Positions 23,640 through 33,100 of a stretch of DNA of 64,000 bases are shown here, one piece after another. The position numbers and the translations under genes were made by a program. Location: the NCBI GenBank assembly GCA_965153455.1, contig OZ234494.1, forward strand, positions 14,260,001 through 14,324,000, given 5' to 3'. The DNA is from Sphagnum compactum (taxonomy: Eukaryota; Bryophyta; Sphagnopsida; Sphagnales). The stretch's first letter is position 1; every line of letters starts with the position of its first letter. The notes beneath the pieces were generated by a model, which was not told where the DNA came from, ran no database searches, and was given only the letters and a program-made list of their open reading frames with translations.

Positions 23640-25111
23640 TTATTTAGTTGTGCCATCATCGCCTCTTCATCATCACCAATACTTCCAAATAGTTTGCGGT
23701 AGCTACATTGATTTTAGAATCTTTCTTCTTCCAACACTGTTCTTTTGTGTGGCCAAAGCCCCCTCGCAAAAGTTACACATGAGCCCACAATTCTCTATCT
23801 TATGTACCCCCCCACATTTTAAACATTTTTGTTTGGAGTTGGCATGTTTTGAACAATCATTGGCCATGTGATCTTCTATTCAATAAATTTGGCAAGCATT
23901 AAAACTAATGAATCCCACTCCTAATACTCCTGATTTATTTTAAAGGTTTTTTGTGTCACCTCAACAAACTAATCAATGTTTCATTAAGCGCTTGGACATG
24001 CTTCTCAACAATTGTTTCACTTGTAGATATGCTCTTTCATGTTCTTCCTTGAGAGGCTCATGGGGAGTTTCACCTAGTTCCCCCAAAACTTTCTTTACCT
24101 CCAATGCGAATGCCAACAAAGACTCCATGTCTACATAATGTCAAACCACATAGAGTTTCTTGATCTTTGGCCGAAGTCACGATAGAAAAACCTTCTTTTG
24201 TTCATTCTCCTTGCTTTTTCCTTTTGTAAACAATTTTTCCAATTTGTCATAATAAAAATTGGACACATTGCTTTGGTTCTTGCTTAATTACATTAAATCG
24301 AACTTGGATTTCCTCATTATTAGTAATGCCATATTTCTGTTCCATGGCAGTCTTCAATTCAGCCCAATCTATAAGGGTTGGGTTAATCTTCTTGTACCAT
24401 TCCTTTGCCTTGCCCTTCATGTTGAGACATGCAATTTTAAGAGCCTGATCTCATCATAATTGCGCATTTTTGTAGCCATTTCCAACCTTTCCACCTAGTC
24501 AATTACGTCCTCAAATTCCCTTCTCTAGAATAGCTCGTCCATTCCTTTATAACTAGTCATTTTGTAAGCACCTTAAACCTAAAACTTCTAACTATTATAA
24601 TTTTATATCTTGGTTGGGACCATCATTGATCACAAGGAAAGACCCAACAGAAAGTTGATGCAATCCATACTCAATCTTATCATCGTGTTTAAAATTCCAA
24701 AACCACTCCCCTTAAGAATCTTTTCCCAATTCGCCAAACTTTTGGGATATTGTCAATCTTTTCATGCAATTCAATATTCATGGGGTTGAAGAAAAATGGT
24801 AGAGAAATAATATCTAGTTTGTTGGTGGGCAATAGTCGTCCAACCTCCAATTCCATCACTAGTTTTTACCAAACATGAACCCTTGTGTACAAACCTGTAT
24901 GTGATACATGTACAACAAGATCACCAATTTATGCCCTCTTTAGATCAACTCCAACTATGCTGACTACCCTAAACCCTTTCAAATGTAAGATAATTACTCC
25001 CACTCTAGATAATATGTCAACCCTAGGGAATGGGAAATCAAACTCACTTACAACTAGAATTTCATCTTTGTGTTGAATTGCGTCCAATTCCTCCATTTTG
25101 TTTCGATCCAT
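23640..25111 (-). pseudogene. gag remnant of the gypsy element
   Basis: At about 23733-23783 the minus strand encodes both halves of a CCHC zinc knuckle (CNFC, then GHTKEQCW) in different frames, separated by a single-base shift in a G-run. The rest of the region between the protease and the 5' LTR shows no intact frame. An N-terminal fragment, MEELDAIQHKDEILV, may be preserved at 24929-25111. Confidence 0.55.
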
Positions 25112-25212
25112 TGTATTGTATTATGTTATGTGTGCCATTGATTATAGAGACACCAAACCCCACCATTATCCAACCCACAATTAAATTTCCTTAGTCCTAA
25201 AAAGAACTACTT

Positions 25213-26006
25213 TAATGCCAAAAAGGAGGCAACAGAAAAAATTTAGAACTCTATACATAGAATTGGCATTTTTTACAACATATCATTAGTTGATCCACCA
25301 CAATTTTGCCTTTTAGAATTTGACAACTATTTCTACCACTAAATCCTGTTGAGCCTTACTTTTTATAGCGTGTGCCGATATTAATCAAATTATGAACCCA
25401 AATTACCTATCAACACCTACTCCTAAACATGAACATTTGTATAGATGTTTGGATTAAATCTTTTCGGACGTTTTCAATTTGCCATCACGATCTTACACAA
25501 AATTAATATTAACACAATAACCCCACAAAGGCTCTCCCATAAATATCACTTAGACCTTTGACAAAGATAAGATGGAGTCCCACATCAACATGGATTTCAC
25601 AATTTCTCCCCTTGACAAATTGCAGATACCATATCCTCGAAATTCCCAAACAAATGGTTCTCAATTTCCCAAATGACCATTCCCACATATTCCCCACAAC
25701 CCACAAACTGATTTTCTCTCAGATCGGCCATCATTTCCTCAATGGAGCTTGATCATTTCCAACATCTTTACGTATTTATTCATGCACACTAGTTTGTTTG
25801 CCTTCTAAGTTTTAACTTTGGTATGCAGTGGAAGAATATTTGGGGTTAAAATCTATTGGAATGAGCGCTGAAAACATTCTTCCCATCAACCATTAACTTA
25901 ATCAAAACTTCAGTAAACAAATATCTTTAACGTCTTACCCAAAAACACAAAATCAAAGGACCGAAGAAAAAAGAAAGGTGCTTAATTCTTGCAACACTCT
26001 ATCTTT
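25213..26006 (-). repeat. 5' LTR of the gypsy element, part 1 (split by insertion)
   Basis: Homologous to 17590-18369 of the other LTR. It ends in the left copy of the 11-bp target duplication ACTCTATCTTT (25996-26006). Part 2 resumes after the insertion at 29531. Confidence 0.75.
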
Positions 26007-26067
26007 GCGCCCCGATCTTAGATGTAGGTTGACTAATCGTCGTTGGTGTCAGCTGCGAAGCCAACGT

Positions 26068-28887
26068 TCAGCCGGCGCACTCACAGGCAATCAGCTGCTC
26101 CCCAACGTCTCTTTGGAGCGCGACGGAAAGGCGCTGATTGATCTGGTAGATGGTCTGTCCTCGGGGTCGGTTGTGTTTGTCAGCGTGACGGATAGCGATC
26201 TTGCGGATCATGATGCGCGTCTCGGGGGCGGAGCCGCTGAAGGTCTCCCAGGCCATGGTGATCAAGCGCAGGCCATTGCGGCGACACTTCTCGTCATCGT
26301 CGGAGTGCTTCTTGGCGGCGGCGACCTTGGCAGTGACCAGACTCTTTCCCGCCGCACGATCGATGAAGGTGGGCTGCAGTGGGTGTGTAATCACAAAGTC
26401 CAGGCAGGCGTCCTGGCCGTTGCAGAACATCGGGAGCAGGACGTTAGCAGGACGATCCTTGCGGCCGGCGATTAGGCCGATCTTCTCGAGGCGGGACTTG
26501 AGACCCGCCTCATTGGCGATGATGTTTTGCACGTACGGCATGCGGTCGTGGCGGCGAATGATGTGCGGCCCATGCCTGCAGGTCACGGCGTGGTCGCCGT
26601 ACGAGTCCATCACGTGCAGACGGCACTTCGGGCAGTGGACGGCTGGGCATGTCTTTAAGCCCAGCTGGAACTGGACGACACACTGGAAGTGGCGCGGTGG
26701 CAGGGTGAGGCCGAGATAGGGCAGCAGCAGGGCGGTGAGGTACCCCGACGCCCAGCCAGCGTGCAAAGACCGGAGGCGCCCCTTGTTGCGCATGTTGCTG
26801 TCGGCGAACAGGCGGTCGTACTCGGCCTCGTTCATCAGGTGCATGATCTTGGACTCGATGCCGGCGCCCAACGCCTCGGGATTGAACTGGAGGATCTTGT
26901 TCAGGGCGGCGAGGTTGCCCGAGTTGACGCATTGACGTAGGCGCTCAAACTCGGCGCTTAGGTCATCGGTCGGGTCCGCATCGGTGTCGTTGCGGCCGAG
27001 CAGTTTGTTGACCAGGCCGGCAGTGGCCAGGCGCGAGCTGACGTAGGCGGCATCAGGGTGGTCCTCGACAATGCCAATGGCCAACCGGGCCTTGCCGATC
27101 GGCAGGTGGGCCTGCTTCCATGCAAGCGGGTCATCGATTTCGGCGGAGAGTATGGCCTCGATTGCCATCTGCCAGTTCTTGTCGGCGGTCTGGAGCTCGT
27201 TGCGGATATAGTCGCGACGCACGATGCGGAGCAGGTGATTGATCTTGGACGAGTTGGCGCTGCTGTGCAGGATGATCATCTTAGTCTGCGGGTCGTTGAT
27301 GTACGGGATGCGGTCGAAGATCGACTGGATGTTGTCGATCTTGGCCTTGATGAAGTCTTGCACGTACAGGTCGGGGCCGATCGAGCAGCCGAGCGTCTTC
27401 TCGCCGTCGTCAAATGTCTTGAACTTAATCGACGTCGGGAATAGGCATCGCAGGTCGACCGCGTCGGTGTCGCTGGTGATTGACGACTTGTGCAGCTGCA
27501 GGTGGAGGCCGTGCTCAGGTCCGTCGTCCACGAACATCTGGACGGCTCGACTCGTGTCATTGAGCGTGCCGACAATCTTGCCATCATCAAAGTACCACGC
27601 GTTCAGCTGGAGGTCGGGGATGATGTTGTGCACCTTGAGGAGGAAGGCGTGCAGGGTCAGCGAGAACAAGAGGCCGGCCAGCTGGTCGCCCTGGTCGACG
27701 CCGGATGTCAGCAAGAACACGTGATCGTCGTAATACAGGCGGCCCACCTGTGTGTAGACGGCGGCGACGAACCGAATCAAGCCCGACAGCTTGTCAACGA
27801 CCGAATCAATGGCGGTTTGGTGTAGGCAGCGCCCGTAGGCGTTCTGCAGGTCCAGGTCGACCTCAGCATGCGTCTCGCAATCGATGGTGTCACGCAACAT
27901 GTTGGTGGCGTGCACCATCGCCTCGGCCTCGTCGGCGACACTGACGCCGAGCTGGAATGGGTTCAGCAATTCGGCGATTGCGACGCACTCCTTGTCCAGT
28001 AGGCACTTGCCGACCATGCGTCGGTCCAGCAGCATCAAGTTCAGCTGGCGGATGTCGTATTCGGTCGAGTCGGCGTGTGGCGTCTCCTGGGACGCTTCCT
28101 TGATGAGTAGGATGGCCCGCCCACCGCTAAAGTACGGGCCGATGGCCTCCGGCCAGGCGCCCTGCGCCAGCACGTTCACGAAGTGACTGTATGCCCGCTG
28201 AAAAGCGTCCGCCGCGTTGGCCAAGGGAGCGGCGGCGCAGTACTTATAGAACTCGACGCGATTACCATCCATGCCCGGCGCGGTGCCCTTCGGGATGCTG
28301 TTGATGATGTGCATGATCTGGCCCTTCTTGAAATTGTGGCCGGCCGGCAGGTCGGCCAGCGGCTGTGTCTTGGGCAGGTCGTCTTGCTGCAGTTTGAACA
28401 ACAGCTTGCCGAGCGTGCGTTCGCTCGACTCCGCCACGTTGCATGACATCAAGGCGCGCGCGGCGCAGGCCGTCCTGCCACATTGCACCAGCTTCTTTGC
28501 GCGCTTGGCATTTTGGATGATCAATTCGTCGCCCTCGAAGTGGTACGACGGGGCGGAGATGCGGGCCGAACGGACTTTTGCCATCGCCGACGCCCATTGG
28601 GCGGCTTGACCGCCAGGTTGCAACCATTGGACGCAGCGGTCGACGATTTGCGTGGCGAACGACGTCGCGAGCTGGGTGCCACCGCGGATGGGCGTGCGCA
28701 GGATGGTCTTGGTGAACATGAAGTGCGATAGCCAGCGCTCCAGGTTGGTCGGCTGGTCGTAGAGCTTGTTAAGGATGGACATCCAGAGCTGAGTGACGGC
28801 GTTGATCGCGTCCTTGGGTATGTAGTCGGACGTGGGTAGAGTAGCAATCAGGATCTGTTCCATGCTGGGCAAGTTGAGGTTCTGCAT
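26068..28887 (-). CDS. non-LTR retrotransposon reverse transcriptase with C-terminal restriction-like endonuclease
   Basis: Would copy element RNA into DNA at a nick made by its own endonuclease. The minus-strand frame is open for 939 codons from the first ATG (28885-28887), with an in-frame TTG one codon earlier. Visible in order (numbering from that TTG): GTAPGMDG at 202-209 (N-terminal RT block); VDLDLQNAYG at 344-353 (motif A, catalytic Asp); GVDQGDQLAGLLFSLTLH at 397-414 (motif B); WYFDDG at 432-437 (motif C, FDD active site); a CCHC zinc cluster C753, C756, H767, C771; RHD at 780-782; RPANVLLP at 813-820; LDFVITHPLQ from 830; KKHSDDDEKC near 860. The CCHC-RHD-(P-D)-D-K series is the restriction-like endonuclease arrangement of R2-type elements. 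At the first acidic position it reads Asn (AAC) where I would expect Asp. The same frame continues upstream past one TAA into the zinc-finger frame at 29038-29316. Confidence 0.85.
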   Translation of the reverse strand: MQNLNLPSMEQILIATLPTSDYIPKDAINAVTQLWMSILNKLYDQPTNLERWLSHFMFTKTILRTPIRGGTQLATSFATQIVDRCVQWLQPGGQAAQWASAMAKVRSARISAPSYHFEGDELIIQNAKRAKKLVQCGRTACAARALMSCNVAESSERTLGKLLFKLQQDDLPKTQPLADLPAGHNFKKGQIMHIINSIPKGTAPGMDGNRVEFYKYCAAAPLANAADAFQRAYSHFVNVLAQGAWPEAIGPYFSGGRAILLIKEASQETPHADSTEYDIRQLNLMLLDRRMVGKCLLDKECVAIAELLNPFQLGVSVADEAEAMVHATNMLRDTIDCETHAEVDLDLQNAYGRCLHQTAIDSVVDKLSGLIRFVAAVYTQVGRLYYDDHVFLLTSGVDQGDQLAGLLFSLTLHAFLLKVHNIIPDLQLNAWYFDDGKIVGTLNDTSRAVQMFVDDGPEHGLHLQLHKSSITSDTDAVDLRCLFPTSIKFKTFDDGEKTLGCSIGPDLYVQDFIKAKIDNIQSIFDRIPYINDPQTKMIILHSSANSSKINHLLRIVRRDYIRNELQTADKNWQMAIEAILSAEIDDPLAWKQAHLPIGKARLAIGIVEDHPDAAYVSSRLATAGLVNKLLGRNDTDADPTDDLSAEFERLRQCVNSGNLAALNKILQFNPEALGAGIESKIMHLMNEAEYDRLFADSNMRNKGRLRSLHAGWASGYLTALLLPYLGLTLPPRHFQCVVQFQLGLKTCPAVHCPKCRLHVMDSYGDHAVTCRHGPHIIRRHDRMPYVQNIIANEAGLKSRLEKIGLIAGRKDRPANVLLPMFCNGQDACLDFVITHPLQPTFIDRAAGKSLVTAKVAAAKKHSDDDEKCRRNGLRLITMAWETFSGSAPETRIMIRKIAIRHADKHNRPRGQTIYQINQRLSVALQRDVGEQLIACECAG

Positions 28888-29034
28888 CAACCCTTGCGCG
28901 CCCTCCGAAGATTTGTTGCCGAGACGACCGGCGTCGACTTGAATGGGATCGACATCATCTCGGCGCTCCTCGAGCAGACGCGTTAGGTTAGTGTTAGATT
29001 GCTGTAGGTTCTTGAAGATGCGGCGGTGATCACG

Positions 29035-29316
29035 TTAGCGCTCCGCGTCGCCGATGCACGGGGTGTACAGCTTGGTGCAATCGATGCACGCCTTGAGGCC
29101 CGAGAAGAGGAGGTAGTCGCTCATCAGGTCAACCAGGTCCATGTGGTGCGTCTGCACGTGGCTCCTAAGGGTGCTGTCGGTCGACGCCCAACCCTTGATG
29201 TACGCGTTCGTCTCCCGGCACGCCAACGCCGGGCAGACGTGCTTGGTGGTGTTGTCGATGACCCTAGTGAAGACGTAATGCTCGTCTGGGGGGGGGGGCG
29301 GCGGCAGGGCCGCCAT
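29035..29316 (-). CDS. N-terminal zinc-finger segment of the retrotransposon protein, separated by one TAA
   Basis: A 93-aa frame starting at an ATG in good context (CCCCATGG) with a Pro6 run (ALPPPPPPDEH). It contains CPALAC and then HVQTHH (a C2H2-type arrangement with a long inter-knuckle loop), then CIDC and a further Cys near LYTPC, likely a second zinc-binding site. N-terminal zinc fingers are normal DNA-targeting modules of R2-like elements. It ends at TAA (29035-29037). Reading on in the same frame, without any further stop, leads straight into the reverse transcriptase ORF (RDHRRIFKNLQQ and so on). The two frames are therefore best seen as one protein of about 1080 codons broken by a single stop, which could come from a CAA codon by one C-to-T change. 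A polypyrimidine tract ending in CAG (29332-29353, minus strand) lies just upstream of the ATG. Confidence 0.7.
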   Translation of the reverse strand: MAALPPPPPPDEHYVFTRVIDNTTKHVCPALACRETNAYIKGWASTDSTLRSHVQTHHMDLVDLMSDYLLFSGLKACIDCTKLYTPCIGDAER

Positions 29317-29460
29317 GGGGACGGGCCTATGCTGAAAAGAAAAAAAAAAAAAACTGATTTTGAGGAGAAATTCTAAACACTAACGACGATGCGCCGCGCA
29401 AGATTTTTTTGCTTTTTTTTTAAAAAAAAATTTTTGGAAAAGAAATTCTGATTACAGACT

Positions 29461-29473
29461 AATAAAATAAAAC

Positions 29474-29530
<57 letters not shown>
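29461..29530 (+). promoter_or_regulatory. polyadenylation signal and 55-nt poly(A) tract of the insertion
   Basis: Two overlapping AATAAA hexamers (29461-29466 and 29466-29471) are followed after ACCT by 55 uninterrupted A residues (29476-29530) that run directly into the right target duplication. This marks the 3' end of the RNA that was reverse transcribed. Its plus-strand polarity is opposite to the ORF of the same insertion. Confidence 0.85.
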
Positions 29531-29535
<5 letters not shown>

Positions 29536-29884
29536 ATCTTTTATCATGGCCTCCATGTGCTCCCTCCTTGGACTTTAGCATCAACCCTGCCACCAATCCC
29601 ACCATAGCCAAATGACCATCATTCGCACAGAGCCAAGAGTTTGACTTAAGTCTGACTTCCCCATCTTCTTTGAACATTATTCACACAAAGCACACCACAA
29701 ACTCCTTCGACCCTATTATGTACATCAAACAAACACACATTCATAGCAACTAAAAAACAAAAAATCCATCAACTACCCTCTTTTTTGTCACCTTTTGCAT
29801 TTCAATTACATGTATCCTTTCTCATCCATTAGGTTTTCTCTTCATCCAAGATTTTGTTCCACCTAATTTCATCCTACATATGTA
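29531..29884 (-). repeat. 5' LTR of the gypsy element, part 2
   Basis: Begins with the right copy of the target duplication (29531-29541) and continues collinearly with 18359-18708 of the other LTR (ATGGCCTCCATGTGCTCCC and so on). It ends at CATCCTACATATGTAA. Confidence 0.75.
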
Positions 29885-30046
29885 ACCTCCCAACACTATA
29901 GAAAACCTGCAGACCTTCCCTCTAAGATCCAAAACCAAAATTGAAAGAAACTGTGAAAAATTGGGATAAAATTGGGCAAACAAAAAGCATTGCTCCAAAT
30001 TTCACAATGTATCTGAAGAGTACATTATAAAATGTAATTACAAGAT
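29885..30046. other. flank of the gypsy element
   Basis: Short sequence right of the 5' LTR. It includes a small palindrome TACATTATAAAATGTA at about 30020 but no gene. Confidence 0.5.
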
Positions 30047-30114
30047 GGGCATTTCATAAAATGGAATGTCCATCATATTGTTTTACAGTGGGTGTTCCAT
30101 TTCATGAAATGCTC
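30047..30114 (+). repeat. 25-bp-stem inverted repeat (hairpin)
   Basis: The left arm 30047-30071 (GGGCATTTCATAAAATGG...) pairs with the right arm 30090-30114 (...CCATTTCATGAAATGCTC) around an 18-nt loop. Of 25 positions, 20 are Watson-Crick and 4 are G-T, with one mismatch. As plus-strand RNA the four imperfect positions form G-U wobbles; on the minus strand they would be A-C mismatches. Each arm is itself nearly palindromic (ATTTCATGAAAT). It could be a small MITE remnant or a transcribed hairpin. Confidence 0.6.
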
Positions 30115-33100
30115 AGCCTTGCTTTTTTGTAAAAATTTTGGCTGGCTGTGCTTTACGTTGGGCAATGCCCACAGAGCAAGAGGGCATTACTGAAATAAGA
30201 ACCACCTAGGCTCCGGGTGGGGAGGGTCCTTCTTTTACTAATGCCCCGCTCCTTGGCCATTACCCTACACAAAAAACTCTCAAGTACAAAGGTCAACAAC
30301 ATGCACGTGTATCAAAAGTGCAGAATCTGATTACACATTTGACGCGTGGTAACTAAACCCTAAATCCCTCAAAGTTAGCCACCCACAAAAGAGTTTACCG
30401 TTGGGTTTGGGCTGATCTTGGAGGGTAAACAAGAGGGGGCCAGATAACTTAAAGGGGGTCCACATGGCTTGCCACTCTTTCTGTGGGCCTTGGGATCTAT
30501 CTCTTTCTTCTTTGAAAAAAAAAGAAAAAAAAAGAGGGCACCAAGTGCAACCAAGGTAGCCTACTCCCTTTTTGGGGAAATTTACATCCTTTTCTTGGAG
30601 TAGGTAGTGGGTGTACGCAATTCTCAACGCTGGGTTGACCTTGGTGACAAAAACTATAGTTAGGGTTTGACAATGTTCAATGATCACTATAGCTCTTAGC
30701 AATAATAAGGTAGCCGGATTCTTATTATACATGGAAACTTTTGGATTACTCTCGGCAAAATTCACATTGCACATTATTGGGTGATGCAGAATTATTGCAC
30801 GCAATAGATACAGAAAAAAACCACCCACACCAAACCACCCCAGAGATTGAGATTGACCATGTGGAGGGAGATATATACCGTCCTTATGAATTGTCTTCAT
30901 TTAATTATTGTAACAATATTGGGATAAGGGTTTCACTATATTTGCCGAAACCATCACATCCAAATTTAGTGTTAAATGTTTATCCCTCCCTCTCACTACT
31001 AACTATAAATAATCAACATTTAGAGAGCATATAAATATCACATGCGGGCCAATCATTGTGACCCACTAGCCAATACTAGTCATGGTCATTCAATCCCTTT
31101 TGACATGACACTCACACTATTGGATGCAAGTTTACGTGAGTTGAGGTCATTTTTGCACCCCTTGATGTTGACTTCATACAATCTTTGAAGTATAGCCCAT
31201 CTTATTGCAACAGCTGGAGCTGCTCTAACTTAGCAGTTTGACCCAAGTTTTTTGTGTTTTTTTCAATTCCCAGATGAAGCTAGAGTGACAAGCATCCCAG
31301 GACAAATTTCAACGCAACTGACCAGTCTTTACTAAAGAACTCTTAAATGTGTAGCCAGCAGGCATGAATGTGACGACTCTCCTTCCCTCAAAAAACCAAC
31401 TTTCTATCACAATTGGACAATTGGTTTGAAAATGAGAAAAAAATCCCTTTTCAGACAATTGTATTTCCTTTTGGCAATTTTTCACCTTTAAAAAAATGGA
31501 ACTTTGACCCATACAATCTTGTCTGTTACAAAAACCTTTTCAAAAGCAAATTTCCAAAAGCTTTTGTAAGAGTACAAAGCAAGCTGAAGATTGAAGCCAG
31601 CACTCTATTTGATCAGCTCATAATAATGTGGCATGTTTGACATCTGATCTGATCAGCCCATTGATGATGATGTATCGAACTCAGGCGGTTACAAACGAAC
31701 AGTCAAGAGAACAGTTCAATGGAGATTCCACTTTTGGCAGCAGCTGACCAGAGATGGTTCCTGGTACTGGGGACCAACCCATGTGGCCGCAAGGTCAATA
31801 GGTAGTGTCTTTTTATTACTAGAACCCCTGGCTCCGGGATGGTTGTCAATGGACGGCTAGCTGAGGCCATGAAGCGAGCATGGTCGACCCCATCTCAAAA
31901 AGAGCATTCTCCGAAGTGGGGGGGGGGCCTCTGGGGGACAATGTTCATTGTGGATGGAAAAACTGGTTGTTTATGTTGTGGCTGTTTTGACTCCTTTGAA
32001 TTCATAATATAAATGGGGTCATGATCACTAGTGAAGTGCTGCAATCCATTGGTCTTTTCTCATCGTCATGTCATGACCCACAAACCCAAAAGTTCTGTGT
32101 GCTGCACACTCCAGAAAAGCAAATCCCATGTTCAGGTGGAAGCCATTCTACCAAATCAGAAAAGTTTAAGTATATGCATTACAACTACATATGTATAGTA
32201 AGGTAAGCATGCCCATCATCAAACACAGGTTGGTGATTGAACATTTGAATGTTTTTCTCATTTTGAGCGACCTAAACAACCTTGGGTGCATCAAGTGGAG
32301 CTCTACCAAATTCTTTGATCTCCAAAAGAAAAAGAACAACAAAAAAGAATCGTGATAAATATGAGCATAACCAAATCGTAGAGCATTTAAACATGCCCCA
32401 AATAGTGGGTAGGGGTGGAGCTGCTCTGATATTTTCTCATAAATCGAGCAGAGACTTCATTCAAATGCAGTGTGGGATGAAATCCATACAAATGTACATA
32501 ATGAAATTGGTGGTTCTCCAGGAAGGTAAGACAATTCACTCTAGCTGCTGTGGTTGTGTGTACAGGCTACTTGTCATCCAACCCTGTGATGCAGAAATGC
32601 CCAAGCCAATATTCTAGTCAATGATGCACACACAGAGAGGTCACAGAAATCTGACAGATGCCACTCTTATTGACAACTAATACATTCATGAGTTAACATG
32701 AAACCAATTAGACACTGGTGAGTAGAAAATGATACACCCATTTCTTGACCACATTTGACACAAACTGTCAGGTTGTTGAGGAAGCTTGTTGGAGGGGGGA
32801 GGGAGGACTCATGGCAATTAGTCAATAGTGTTGATGATGAAGCCAATGGTCTGATACTATGTGAGTAAGTGACACTCAGAATGTTATGATTTCTCTCATT
32901 CTTGTCATCATGTTTGTTTTTGGTTTTGGCCAGAACTGATCCAACATTTGTTCAGTACCTTACATTTTTCATGAAATTCTCTTTCTACAACTGCAATTTG
33001 ATATGTATATAGTTTTTGGCAAGGGCCTTTCTTTTTTTTTCCCCTTAATGTAAATTCCAGGTCGACTGTTTTGACATACATCCTCTCAGCTACTTTTTTG

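Larger units (their letters stand above)
26007..29530. mobile_element. GC-rich non-LTR retrotransposon insertion with inverted ORF and 11-bp TSD
   Basis: The 3524-bp segment is sharply GC-richer than everything around it and is bounded by identical ACTCTATCTTT repeats (25996-26006 and 29531-29541). The uninterrupted site is visible in the sister LTR at 18359, so this is a genuine insertion and not an assembly join. Its right edge is a 55-nt poly(A) tract with AATAAA just upstream, the hallmark of target-primed reverse transcription of a plus-sense polyadenylated RNA. The reverse-transcriptase ORF lies on the minus strand, opposite to that polarity. The left edge (GCGCCCCGATCTTAG on the plus strand) has no tail and lies about 60 bp past the ORF stop. 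Twin-priming inversion or retrocopying of an antisense transcript would explain it. Confidence 0.88.
17590..29884 (-). mobile_element. decayed Ty3/gypsy LTR retrotransposon, minus strand, with nested insertion
   Basis: Long direct repeats at about 17590-18708 and at 25213-26006 plus 29531-29884 flank minus-strand remnants of gag, protease, reverse transcriptase, RNase H and integrase, in the order expected for Ty3/gypsy. The whole coding region is broken by stops and frameshifts. The LTRs are both about 1.1 kb once the nested insertion is removed, and they differ visibly, which indicates an old element. The right-hand (5') LTR is split by the GC-rich insertion at 26007-29530. LTR ends lack an unambiguous TG...CA pair; the outer boundary near CATATGTAA (18708 and 29884) is the clearest. 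Confidence 0.85.

Noticed and set aside
26201-28731. many plus-strand frames opposite the RT ORF
   Set aside because: GC-rich codon usage on the minus strand leaves few stops in other frames; none has its own domain.
26007-29530. bacterial or other contamination or assembly chimera
   Set aside because: Exact target duplication, poly(A) tract and a matching empty site in the sister LTR show a real insertion.
30331-30900. 189-aa minus-strand frame
   Set aside because: No domain, no start context, composition of translated non-coding DNA and no splice structure.
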